Made by a program: the position numbers and the translations under genes
Shown here: one piece after another, positions 1-5,378 of the stretch
Layout: the number at the start of each line of letters is the position of its first letter
How positions within the stretch are numbered: the stretch's first letter is position 1
Source: an uncultured cyanobacterium
GTDB lineage: Bacteria; Cyanobacteriota; Cyanobacteriia; Pseudanabaenales; Pseudanabaenaceae
Assembly (NCBI GenBank): GCA_903819605.1
Contig: CAIJEA010000378.1
Coordinates: forward strand, 1 to 5,378
DNA: 5,378 nucleotides
Direction of reading: 5' to 3'
Notes under the pieces: generated by a model
Told to the model about the DNA's origin: nothing
Databases searched by the model: none
Seen by the model: the letters and a program-made list of their open reading frames with translations, nothing else

Positions 1-823
1 GATCTGTAAATGGAACACCTGTTGTGTTGAAGAAGCTACCACCCGCATAGGTATTATATGGAGAATTACCATTACCAGCAGCGAGTTGAGTTGTTAAACG
101 ATCCTTACCTGTGAACGAGGTGTTAAGGGTCAACCACACTAGCCCACTCATAGTTATATTGGGGTTATTAGCGATAGTACCATTTGGAGTTCTAACATTA
201 TTATTACCTGTAGCACCAGTGACATTAAAAAATGCCAAGCCGCTTAGTTTGGTAGTGGTTGAGAACTGTTGAGCTTCTAGCTTTTCAACCTTAGCATCAA
301 GAGCATCTACGCGACCGCGAAGGGTAGCGAGTTCAGCAGCAAATTCCTCTTGGAGTTTTTGCAAAGTAGCAAGATCTGCTTTGCTAACTTTATCCGCTAA
401 GCCTGCGGAGATAATTTCGTTTATCTTGTCTAAACAAGCATTCAAACCTGCGGCAAATTCATAGCGGCTAGTTGCTTGTTTGCCACGGAAAGTGCGATCG
501 GGATAGCCTGCGATACAACCGTAGCGCTCAACTAAGGACTGTAATGCGGTGAATGCCCAATCAGTAGGCTTAACGTCGCTGAGTTGTGATACTGAAGTTA
601 CGTTTTGAGCTACTTCCTTAGGACGGGTTAATTCTGTATTGATTGCACGGATAGTTTCTGATTCATTCAGTTTTACTTCCGTTGCAGGCAAAGATGACTG
701 CATAGTCGAAGCAGTCGTAGATTGAACTTGAGCTTGCTTTAAAGTCTCTGCATTTGCAGCACCTGTAGCCGTGGCTAAAACACTTAAGCCTAATAGAATT
801 GATAGATTACTGACTTTTTTCAT
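1..823 (-). CDS. Iron-uptake-type SLH porin (OprB/Som family), N-terminal part
   Basis: The gene starts at 823 and runs off the left edge, leaving 274 codons; relatives are usually about 500-570 residues, so roughly half is present. Residues 1-25 form a signal peptide (MKK start, hydrophobic core, ANA|E cleavage). Residues about 78-133 form one SLH domain with the cyanobacterial porin signature YGCIAGYPDRTFRG and ATSRYEFAAGLNAC, including the Cys103/Cys130 pair. A coiled coil follows (about 148-186, heptads such as LRGRVDALDAKVEKLEAQ), then the first beta-barrel strands (from about 191, TTKLSGLAFFNVTG). In this family the SLH domain and coiled coil tether the outer-membrane barrel to peptidoglycan, and the barrel passes small solutes and inorganic ions, including iron. 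The start is fixed: an in-frame TAA lies five codons upstream. AAGGA touches the ATG with no spacer, which is unusually tight. Porin identity is firm; iron as substrate rests on family naming only. Confidence 0.93.
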   Translation of the reverse strand, partial: MKKVSNLSILLGLSVLATATGAANAETLKQAQVQSTTASTMQSSLPATEVKLNESETIRAINTELTRPKEVAQNVTSVSQLSDVKPTDWAFTALQSLVERYGCIAGYPDRTFRGKQATSRYEFAAGLNACLDKINEIISAGLADKVSKADLATLQKLQEEFAAELATLRGRVDALDAKVEKLEAQQFSTTTKLSGLAFFNVTGATGNNNVRTPNGTIANNPNITMSGLVWLTLNTSFTGKDRLTTQLAAGNGNSPYNTYAGGSFFNTTGVPFTD

Positions 824-867
824 TCCTTCACACCATTAAAAGAATACTTTTAGCTTGTCGCGATCAA

Positions 868-895
868 ATAATATTAAATCTTGTGATTATTTCAT
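868..895 (-). promoter_or_regulatory. Possible promoter of the porin gene
   Basis: On the minus strand, TATTAT (873-868) could be a -10 box. ATGAAA (895-890), which matches TTGACA at four of six bases, lies 16 bases upstream. The resulting leader would be about 40 bases. The DNA here is AT-rich, so chance matches are likely. The surrounding gap (824-971) holds no terminator hairpin and no ORF that I can support. Confidence 0.3.
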
Positions 896-953
896 TTGAT
901 AGCGTCAGCTAAAATGCATATATTGGAAGTTAACAAAACCAGTAAAACGTAAA

Positions 954-969
954 TGTATTCATGAATACA
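954..969. repeat. 16-bp perfect palindrome, possible operator
   Basis: TGTATTCATGAATACA is identical on both strands. It lies two bases beyond the stop codon of the LapA-like gene and about 130 bases upstream of the porin start. It has no GC core or T-run, so it is not a typical intrinsic terminator. A continuous 16-bp dyad with TGTA/TACA ends fits a dimeric regulator site better. I do not recognise it as a known box and it does not match the usual Fur consensus. Confidence 0.4.
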
Positions 970-971
970 AT

Positions 972-1331
972 CTAGCCCCAGTCATCATCCCAATCCTCAT
1001 CAAAATCATCTCTAATCTTTTTACTTGTCCGAGAGATATCTTTTTTTGCTTCTGTAGTTTTAGCCTTAACTTGACCTTTTAAAGGACTATTTTTAGGGTT
1101 AAAACCAGAAAATTTCAGCGAAGTTGGAAAATTAACACTTACTGAAGTTTGCCATATACTTGCAAATACTGCACCCAATCCTGCACAGAAAACCAGTACT
1201 AGCCCTAGAGGTAACTTAATCGACTCAAATGCAAAAAACTTTAAACTCACAAGAGCAGTGTTTTGGGTGGCAAAAATAGCGATCGCCATTGCCCCGATCC
1301 AAATAAACAGGTAGAGAGCTAATCGAATCAT
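972..1331 (-). CDS. LapA-like (DUF1049) small membrane protein with acidic Trp-rich tail
   Basis: This is a 119-residue protein with two predicted membrane helices, about residues 3-21 and 39-60. Between them is the ATQNTALVSLKFFAFESIKLP stretch typical of the LapA/DUF1049 family (a short N-x-V-x-L-x-F strand, then Pro and a Gly-rich second helix). A basic Lys/Ser/Thr-rich linker follows (about 70-106), ending in DDFDEDWDDDWG, which is strongly acidic with two tryptophans. LapA-type proteins in Escherichia coli are linked to lipopolysaccharide assembly and its control; the cyanobacterial members have no assigned role that I know. The ATG at 1331 is two bases past the tgt stop and has GGAGG ten bases upstream inside tgt. 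The reading frame is open further upstream, to 1553, but that extension lies antisense-free within tgt coding sequence and lacks the family fold. Co-transcription with tgt is very likely. Confidence 0.8.
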   Translation of the reverse strand: MIRLALYLFIWIGAMAIAIFATQNTALVSLKFFAFESIKLPLGLVLVFCAGLGAVFASIWQTSVSVNFPTSLKFSGFNPKNSPLKGQVKAKTTEAKKDISRTSKKIRDDFDEDWDDDWG

Positions 1332-1333
1332 TA

Positions 1334-2476
1334 CTAATGAGCCTCCTCTCCAAAAGATGAAACTTCCCTGAGGTAATACCCAAACTTTTCCACAAAGCGA
1401 TTTTCGATAATAGCTTGGCGCATTTGCTGGGTAAATCGAATTAGTTCGGTAATGTTGTGAATCGATAGTAAGGTAAATCCAAGAATTTCTTGCGATCGCA
1501 CTAAATGGCTGATATATGCTCGCGAAAAATTTTGGCAAGCATAGCAAGGACAATCGCGATCGATGGGAGTGAAGTCCCGTTTAAATTTCTGATTTTTGAG
1601 ATTCCAGCGATCGCCTTTAACAAGGGCGACACTATGCCTCGCGAGTCGGGTGGGGATTACACAATCAAATAGGTCGATTCCTGCGGCGACTGCTTGCGCC
1701 ATTTCCTTGTATGTGCCAACGCCCATGAGGTATCGAGGTTTATTAGGTGGTAATAGTGGAGTTGTTGCTTTAACAATTTTTTCGATTAGTTCTGGCGGCT
1801 CACCAACGCTTACACCACCGATTGCATAACCTGGCAAATCAAACTGAATTAGTTCTCGCGCTGATTGTTGTCGTAAATCTAGATAAACTCCACCTTGGAC
1901 AATGCCGAATAAGGCTTGAGTATCTGGGCGATCGTGAGTCTTGATGCAACGCTCTAACCATCGTGTAGTGCGTTGACCTGCGAGTTTGACTGCATTGTAG
2001 GTAGCTGGATAGGGAGCACATTCATCAAATGCCATGATTACATCTGCACCCAGTTGATTCTGGATTTGAATCGATTTCTCTGGGGTTAGGTCGATCATGT
2101 TGCCTTCACGAGGCGATCGGAATTTTACTCCTTCTTCACTAATGGAACGGATTTCGCTGAGACTGAAAACTTGAAAACCCCCTGAATCTGTAAGGATTGG
2201 TCCGTCCCAATTCATAAATTTATGTAATCCTCCTGCTTCCGCGACAATATCTTCACCTGGTTGAAGATGGAGGTGATAGGTATTGGCTAAGACCATTTCT
2301 GCCTTGCAGTCTTTGAGTTGAGCAGGCGTAACGGTTTTCACATTTGCCAATGTGCCAACTGGCATAAACCGAGGCGTATGTACAACTCCATGTGGTGTAT
2401 GGAACTGCCCAACCCTTGCATCTGTGCTACCGCACTGGCACTCTAATTTAAAGGTGAAGTTATTCAGAGCTAACAA
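1334..2476 (-). CDS. tgt: tRNA-guanine transglycosylase (TTG start)
   Basis: This enzyme exchanges the wobble guanine (G34) of tRNAs with GUN anticodons (Asp, Asn, His, Tyr) for preQ1, the entry step of tRNA queuosine modification in bacteria; it is cytosolic. The 380-residue length is normal. Motifs occur in the expected order: HTPRFMPVGT (33-42), TDSGGFQ with general acid/base Asp97, DECAPYPAT (151-159), GIVQGG (191-196), YLMGVG (249-254), and FDCVIPTR with nucleophile Asp271. Zinc ligands Cys309, Cys311, Cys314 and His340 keep exactly the spacing of the Zymomonas enzyme (318/320/323/349). The start is TTG: an in-frame TAG lies five codons upstream and no ATG or GTG lies between it and the conserved domain. 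AGGA directly abuts the TTG, so a CTG three codons later, nine bases from AGGA, is a weaker alternative. In several cyanobacteria psbK neighbours tgt; here the neighbour is the LapA-like gene. Confidence 0.97.
   Translation of the reverse strand: MLALNNFTFKLECQCGSTDARVGQFHTPHGVVHTPRFMPVGTLANVKTVTPAQLKDCKAEMVLANTYHLHLQPGEDIVAEAGGLHKFMNWDGPILTDSGGFQVFSLSEIRSISEEGVKFRSPREGNMIDLTPEKSIQIQNQLGADVIMAFDECAPYPATYNAVKLAGQRTTRWLERCIKTHDRPDTQALFGIVQGGVYLDLRQQSARELIQFDLPGYAIGGVSVGEPPELIEKIVKATTPLLPPNKPRYLMGVGTYKEMAQAVAAGIDLFDCVIPTRLARHSVALVKGDRWNLKNQKFKRDFTPIDRDCPCYACQNFSRAYISHLVRSQEILGFTLLSIHNITELIRFTQQMRQAIIENRFVEKFGYYLREVSSFGEEAH
1342..1346 (-). promoter_or_regulatory. Shine-Dalgarno site that fixes the LapA-like start
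   Basis: GGAGG on the minus strand lies inside the last codons of tgt, ten bases before the ATG at 1331. It is the clearest ribosome binding site in the window. It decides for the 119-residue product over longer in-frame readings that begin inside tgt, and it suggests translational coupling to tgt. Confidence 0.7.
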
Positions 2477-2510
2477 TCCTAAATTTATCTATAGATTCAA
2501 ACCATTGCTA

Positions 2511-2516
2511 ATTGTA
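2511..2516 (-). promoter_or_regulatory. Possible -10 box for the tgt operon
   Basis: TACAAT on the minus strand lies about 35 bases before the TTG start and downstream of the hairpin that closes the bestrophin gene. No -35 box is visible at 16-18 bases. TATAGA (2493-2488) is closer but would leave almost no leader. A promoter is expected in this gap because the hairpin separates the two genes, but the exact site is uncertain. Confidence 0.25.
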
Positions 2517-2543
2517 TCGCACTCACGATGTATTAGTAGAGAG

Positions 2544-2600
2544 CCAAGCCCAACCAAATAAAGGCGGCGCGAAGCGCCGCCTTTATTTGGTTGGGCTTGG
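2544..2600 (-). terminator. 27-bp perfect hairpin after the bestrophin gene
   Basis: Arms 2544-2570 and 2574-2600 are perfectly complementary over 27 bp and enclose only GAA. The tip reads GCGAAGC, a heptamer known to form an exceptionally stable DNA mini-hairpin. The GC core (GGCGGCGC/GCGCCGCC) is followed in both directions by TTTATTT, so it could terminate transcription either way. It begins four bases after the bestrophin stop codon. Its length and perfection exceed an ordinary terminator, so it may be a copy of a dispersed palindromic repeat. Confidence 0.8.
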
Positions 2601-2604
2601 TGTC

Positions 2605-3513
2605 CTAGCAAGACTGGCTGCATCCATACCCATTGTGATAGGCGATCGCTTGTTCGACATTTGCCATAACATTTTCACAAATTGCATCAATTGGTAAATC
2701 GTTAGCATCATGCCCAAAGGGATTTTCGATCTCGTTGCCAATCTGTTCTACGCCTAAAAGGATAAAACTAATCAACCCAACTGCAATCACCGCTAGCCAA
2801 CCGATCTCAATGACAAGATGGAAAGGTAGACCGATACAGTAAATCAAAATTAAGCGCTTTAAATAGATGCGATAAGCGATTGGAAGTGGAGTTTTAATGA
2901 TTCGTTCGCAACTAGTTAAACCTTCAACCAAAGCATTGAGATGGTTGTTCATTGCTACAAAGTAATTGGTGTCAATGCAATTTTTCTGAACCTGCTTTTG
3001 CAAATAGTCTCCTAACCATAGCGTCAATTCTAAAGGGCGATGTTTCGCATTCTGTAGCTTAGTGATTTCATTCTTCGATAGAATTTGATCTAGATTTTGC
3101 TCGATCGCTTCATCGCGAAGGTATCGTTTGGTGGCGATCGCAAAAGCAGTTAAAAGCTTAATCGATTGTTCCTTTTGTTGCTGTTCTTCAGCTTCAGAGA
3201 CATTAATAGCAAACTGCATTAATCTCGATAAATTGCGAATATTTACTACCAAAGTCCCCCAAGCTTTGCGCCCCTCCCAATAGCGATCGTAAGCTGTGTT
3301 TGTACGAAACACTAAGAGCAAACCTAAAACTAGATTAAAAACAACATTGTTGGTCAGATCGCCTAAAACTTTTAGAGAAACCTGGGGCTCGTAATAATGA
3401 AGTAGAGAAACAGTGAAGGCAAATCCAGAGAAAATTAGAACTCTTGGCAATATCAGAGGCGCGACAGAGCCTTTAAGTTTAAACGCAAGATCGAACCATT
3501 GCAAAGTCATCAT
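2605..3513 (-). CDS. Bestrophin-like (YneE family) membrane channel
   Basis: This 302-residue protein of the bestrophin/UPF0187 family has the usual bacterial length. Signatures are GLLLVFRTNTAYDRYWEGRK (64-83), RPLELTLWLGDYLQ (159-172), CERIIKTPLPIAY (202-214), and VEQIGNEIENPFG with NDLPID (255-275). Hydrophobic segments lie at about 19-40, 53-69, 218-236 and 238-254. Family members form pentameric ion channels; eukaryotic ones carry chloride or bicarbonate, and an algal thylakoid set supplies bicarbonate for carbon concentration. Here the ion and the membrane are unknown. ATG at 3513 (or 3510) is chosen because the open frame up to 3678 reads through the GH57 terminator and carries no family sequence. 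No clear ribosome binding site precedes it. The C-terminus, GYGCSQSC, adds two cysteines right at the end. The gene is bounded by hairpins on both sides, suggesting its own transcript. Confidence 0.92.
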   Translation of the reverse strand: MMTLQWFDLAFKLKGSVAPLILPRVLIFSGFAFTVSLLHYYEPQVSLKVLGDLTNNVVFNLVLGLLLVFRTNTAYDRYWEGRKAWGTLVVNIRNLSRLMQFAINVSEAEEQQQKEQSIKLLTAFAIATKRYLRDEAIEQNLDQILSKNEITKLQNAKHRPLELTLWLGDYLQKQVQKNCIDTNYFVAMNNHLNALVEGLTSCERIIKTPLPIAYRIYLKRLILIYCIGLPFHLVIEIGWLAVIAVGLISFILLGVEQIGNEIENPFGHDANDLPIDAICENVMANVEQAIAYHNGYGCSQSC

Positions 3514-3545
3514 CTTGATAGCCGTGAAAGTTATGTGCTTCCAGA

Positions 3546-3553
3546 ATTGTATA
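3546..3553 (-). promoter_or_regulatory. Possible -10 box for the bestrophin gene
   Basis: TATACAAT on the minus strand lies about 33 bases before the ATG at 3513, giving a leader of about 25 bases. It falls between the GH57 terminator hairpin and the gene, where an independent promoter is expected. TTGTAG lies upstream but only 14 bases away, so no good -35 box is present. Confidence 0.4.
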
Positions 3554-3571
3554 GCGATTTGTACTCTACAA

Positions 3572-3618
3572 TTTGTAACTAAAAGGCTGGCGTTTTGTGC
3601 CAGCCTTTTAGTTACAAA
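3572..3618 (-). terminator. 20-bp perfect hairpin overlapping the GH57 stop codon
   Basis: Arms 3572-3591 and 3599-3618 are perfectly complementary over 20 bp around a seven-base loop. The core GGCTGGC/GCCAGCC is followed by TTTTAGTT, giving an intrinsic terminator that is nearly symmetric and could work in both directions. The TAA stop of the GH57 gene (3614-3612) is inside the outer stem, so a terminating ribosome would cover part of the structure while the GC core stays free. Confidence 0.8.
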
Positions 3619-5084
3619 GAAGCCTCTCCACGTCGATAGAGTTCGCGAGCATAATCCGTCCAAGTTCCTTGTCCCCAATATCGGAAACAGCTAGTTTGCA
3701 CTAATAGGTTATAGAGCAAAGCTTGATGGTAATCTGGCTGCTTGGTAATCGCAGGATCTTTTGCTACAAGGGAATCGTATTTTTTGTGAAACTTGACACT
3801 GAGTTGATTCATCGGTTCCAATACATTCTCATAACCATTTACCCAACTCATACTATTTGTCCATGATGCGCCATCCATATGAAACTGATGGTCACTCACT
3901 TTTAGTTCAGCGATCGCTTTTTCTACCTTAGCTGCATTTAGATTGTTGCGATCGCATTTTTGCCAAACCTTATTCTGTTGAACTGCTTGAATAGTAGGAT
4001 AATCTTGAGGACTGACCCCAGCCGTCTCGATCATTTCTAAATATTCAGTTCCATTTAAACCCACAACTCCTGAACTGCCGCGACCATTATTTTTCAGTTG
4101 ATCCCATACCAATGGATAGTCACGAGGAAACTCATTCATCATCACGCCGCCATTCTCACCATCGGCAATTTGCGAAACTAGAGAAGGAATAGAGATGTTA
4201 CTAAGCATTTGTCTACTCCGACCTTTTGCTTCATGGTAAGGTTGCATTTGGGCTACTAGCTTTGTATCTGAGCCTTGGGTTTTAATCAGAGCTGTAATAC
4301 TAATCGATTCACCATTGGAACTCATAGCAAGGAGACGATTAGGCAAATATTTCTGATCTTGAGTCAGTCCTGAACCATCAAGACGCTCTACAGAATGCTC
4401 TTGCACCATCAACCATCGATAGCCACATTCTTTGAGAGCTTTAATATATTCATAAAGTGTATCGGGATGATTGGGAAGATGCATCTCAGGCGGCGAAAAA
4501 CCTTTTACGCGCTTTAGAGCATCAATACCAAAAATAGAAGCAAAATGACTTTGCCATGCTTGAATATGTAGCTTCACATCAGGAATCGGTGTGGATGGAA
4601 TTACTGCATGACTCCACATCGTGCCGAGCCACTCTACATAGGGTTGATATTGGCGATCGCAGGTAATGCGCTTGAGATTATCCAAAATGTCATGGCGCTG
4701 CATCTGCTGCAAGCCCCAGAGCAAATTTCCTGAATAGTCCAACATAATCCGAGGATTGCTGCCCTGCGCGACTAATTGCGGGATAAAATCGCCCATACGG
4801 CTATAACACCAAGCAAACACTGAGGCATTGTGGTTATCACCTTCGCCCTGATGTTCAAACATATTTTGCAGATTACAAATTAGCGCACCATTTGCTCCTG
4901 CAGGAATCGTCGGTTGGTGCATATGCAAAGCGCAGGCAAAGGCTGAGGTAATCTCTTCAAGACGCAGATTATTATTTAAAAATACGGGTGCATCATCTTG
5001 TACGGCGCGTTGAATTACGTCTTCATTTCCGCAAATGGCGGGGAAATCAGAGGCAACAAAGCTTGATGGGGTAGTTGTAATCAA
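3612..5084 (-). CDS. Glycoside hydrolase family 57 protein (TTG start)
   Basis: This 490-residue protein has no signal peptide and is probably cytosolic. GH57 enzymes are retaining alpha-glycosidases and transglycosylases (amylases, 4-alpha-glucanotransferases, branching enzymes). Motif 1 is HMHQP (54-58). The likely nucleophile is Glu200 in GFSPPE, and the likely acid/base is Asp308 in ADGENGG, matching the DGE motif of the family. Other striking segments are EGDNHNA (81-87), MLDYSGNLLWGL (114-125) and RYWGQGTWTDYARELYRR (468-485). The sequence resembles a widespread cyanobacterial GH57 group of unknown substrate; a role in glycogen or another alpha-glucan is inference. No ATG exists between the in-frame TGA at 5129-5127 and the conserved domain, so TTG at 5084 is the likeliest start, with GAGG 11 bases upstream. 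A TATAAT box precedes it and a hairpin ends it, so it is probably monocistronic. Confidence 0.93.
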   Translation of the reverse strand: MITTTPSSFVASDFPAICGNEDVIQRAVQDDAPVFLNNNLRLEEITSAFACALHMHQPTIPAGANGALICNLQNMFEHQGEGDNHNASVFAWCYSRMGDFIPQLVAQGSNPRIMLDYSGNLLWGLQQMQRHDILDNLKRITCDRQYQPYVEWLGTMWSHAVIPSTPIPDVKLHIQAWQSHFASIFGIDALKRVKGFSPPEMHLPNHPDTLYEYIKALKECGYRWLMVQEHSVERLDGSGLTQDQKYLPNRLLAMSSNGESISITALIKTQGSDTKLVAQMQPYHEAKGRSRQMLSNISIPSLVSQIADGENGGVMMNEFPRDYPLVWDQLKNNGRGSSGVVGLNGTEYLEMIETAGVSPQDYPTIQAVQQNKVWQKCDRNNLNAAKVEKAIAELKVSDHQFHMDGASWTNSMSWVNGYENVLEPMNQLSVKFHKKYDSLVAKDPAITKQPDYHQALLYNLLVQTSCFRYWGQGTWTDYARELYRRGEASL

Positions 5085-5159
5085 AACTTGTAAAACCTCA
5101 ATATTAAATTTACAGAAACCTTCAGATCAGCCTACATCGATCTGTGAGTAAACGGAACT

Positions 5160-5165
5160 ATTATA
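5160..5165 (-). promoter_or_regulatory. -10 box (TATAAT) upstream of GH57
   Basis: A perfect TATAAT on the minus strand lies about 76 bases before the TTG start, giving a leader of about 70 bases. No TTGACA-like box is found at 16-18 bases, so it would be a -10-only or activator-dependent promoter. The leader contains one weak 6-bp inverted repeat and no recognisable riboswitch. Confidence 0.5.
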
Positions 5166-5249
5166 ACAATTCTCAAAATGGCATTACTGTTTTGAAAATT
5201 TCCAAACTAATAAAAAGAAAACTGTACGAAGTTACGCCTTTTTTTGCTC

Positions 5250-5289
5250 TTAGGAGTGCTACATCGCGATCGCGATATAGCACTCCTAA
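5250..5289. repeat. 40-base near-perfect palindrome with HIP1 core
   Basis: TTAGGAGTGCTA (5250-5261) pairs with TAGCACTCCTAA (5278-5289), and the centre TCGCGATCGCGA (5264-5275) is itself palindromic. Only one of the 20 base pairs is mismatched (C5262 against A5277). The middle contains GCGATCGC. There is no T-run directly after either arm, so it is not a classical terminator. Likely a dispersed palindromic repeat or a cruciform-forming site, in the gap upstream of the GH57 promoter. Confidence 0.6.
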
Positions 5290-5338
5290 ATTCATTTATG
5301 GGCATGCTGAAGGTTTCGGCGGAGCTTAGCCAAAGCCA

Positions 5339-5369
5339 AAAAAGTGGTGTGCTTTGCACACCACTTTTT
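5339..5369 (-). terminator. 14-bp hairpin terminator at the right edge
   Basis: Arms AAAAAGTGGTGTGC (5339-5352) and its complement (5356-5369) enclose TTT. The nine-base GC-containing core is flanked by A and T runs, giving an intrinsic terminator that works in principle on either strand. No gene in the window ends at it, so on the minus strand it would serve a gene beyond the right edge. Confidence 0.7.
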
Positions 5370-5378
5370 AATTATGAA

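Larger units (their letters stand above)
1279..5273. repeat. Nine dispersed HIP1 octamers (GCGATCGC)
   Basis: Exact copies begin at 1279, 1492, 1607, 2642, 3134, 3910, 3948, 4653 and 5266. Eight lie inside coding sequence and one is at the centre of the 5250-5289 palindrome. This density is a recognised hallmark of many cyanobacterial genomes and is the main base-level clue to the organism. The first 1.2 kb, which includes the porin gene, has none. Confidence 0.9.

Noticed and set aside
1332..1553. Longer in-frame N-terminal reading of the LapA-like gene, up to 193 residues
   Set aside because: The extra part overlaps tgt coding sequence in another frame, has no family similarity, and a good GGAGG serves the ATG at 1331.
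1596..1829. Plus-strand open frame of 77 codons, and a minus-strand one at 1839-2021
   Set aside because: Both lie inside tgt, which is fully supported by catalytic and zinc motifs; their translations show no recognisable domain.
2352..2697. Two overlapping plus-strand open frames across the tgt/bestrophin gap
   Set aside because: They run through the 27-bp palindrome and antisense to two real genes; the second includes the translated hairpin itself.
3514..3678. Longer N-terminal reading of the bestrophin gene
   Set aside because: It would translate through the 20-bp terminator hairpin and the end of GH57, and none of it resembles the bestrophin family.
3413..3694. Plus-strand open frame of 93 codons
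   Set aside because: It is antisense to bestrophin and GH57 and reads straight through the hairpin at 3572-3618.
5123..5144. Six-base inverted repeat (CAGATC/GATCTG) in the GH57 leader as a regulatory hairpin
   Set aside because: The stem is only 6 bp with a 10-base loop and no extension, well within chance, and matches no known riboswitch.
5144..5329. Plus-strand open frame of 61 codons in the right-hand gap
   Set aside because: It crosses the 40-base palindrome, is low in complexity, starts in the GH57 leader region and has no ribosome binding site.
1..5378. Defence island, phage, transposon or CRISPR content
   Set aside because: No nuclease, integrase, transposase, toxin-antitoxin pair or spaced direct repeats are seen; all five genes belong to ordinary cyanobacterial families.

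Overview
The window reads as chromosomal DNA from a cyanobacterium. It holds nine exact copies of the octamer GCGATCGC (HIP1), about one per 600 bases. Its proteins are also cyanobacterial in type: an SLH-domain outer-membrane porin, a cyanobacterial GH57 glycosidase, a bestrophin-family channel and Tgt. I cannot fix the genus; the moderately AT-rich DNA and abundant palindromic hairpins would suit a filamentous form such as Pseudanabaena, but that is a guess.

All five supported genes lie on the minus strand, so transcription runs from right to left. From the right, an intergenic stretch (5085-5378) carries a terminator-like hairpin belonging to whatever lies beyond the window, then a 40-base near-perfect palindrome with a HIP1 core, then a TATAAT box. 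The GH57 gene follows (5084-3612), and its stop codon is buried in a 20-bp perfect hairpin. After it come a bestrophin-like channel gene (3513-2605) and a 27-bp perfect hairpin (2544-2600). Next is tgt (2476-1334, TTG start), followed two bases later by a small two-helix LapA/DUF1049 membrane protein (1331-972). The last gene is the first half of an iron-uptake-type porin (823 to beyond the left edge).

Functionally this is mostly housekeeping. Tgt makes the queuosine precursor modification in tRNA, the porin serves outer-membrane permeability, the bestrophin is a probable anion or bicarbonate channel, and GH57 probably acts on alpha-glucans. Only tgt and the LapA-like gene look like a real operon; the other units are separated by hairpins or by intergenic DNA of about 90-150 bases. 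I see no defence system, phage, transposase, CRISPR array or RNA gene. The most notable features are the long, perfect palindromes at gene ends, the two TTG starts, and a 16-bp perfect palindrome between the LapA-like gene and the porin.
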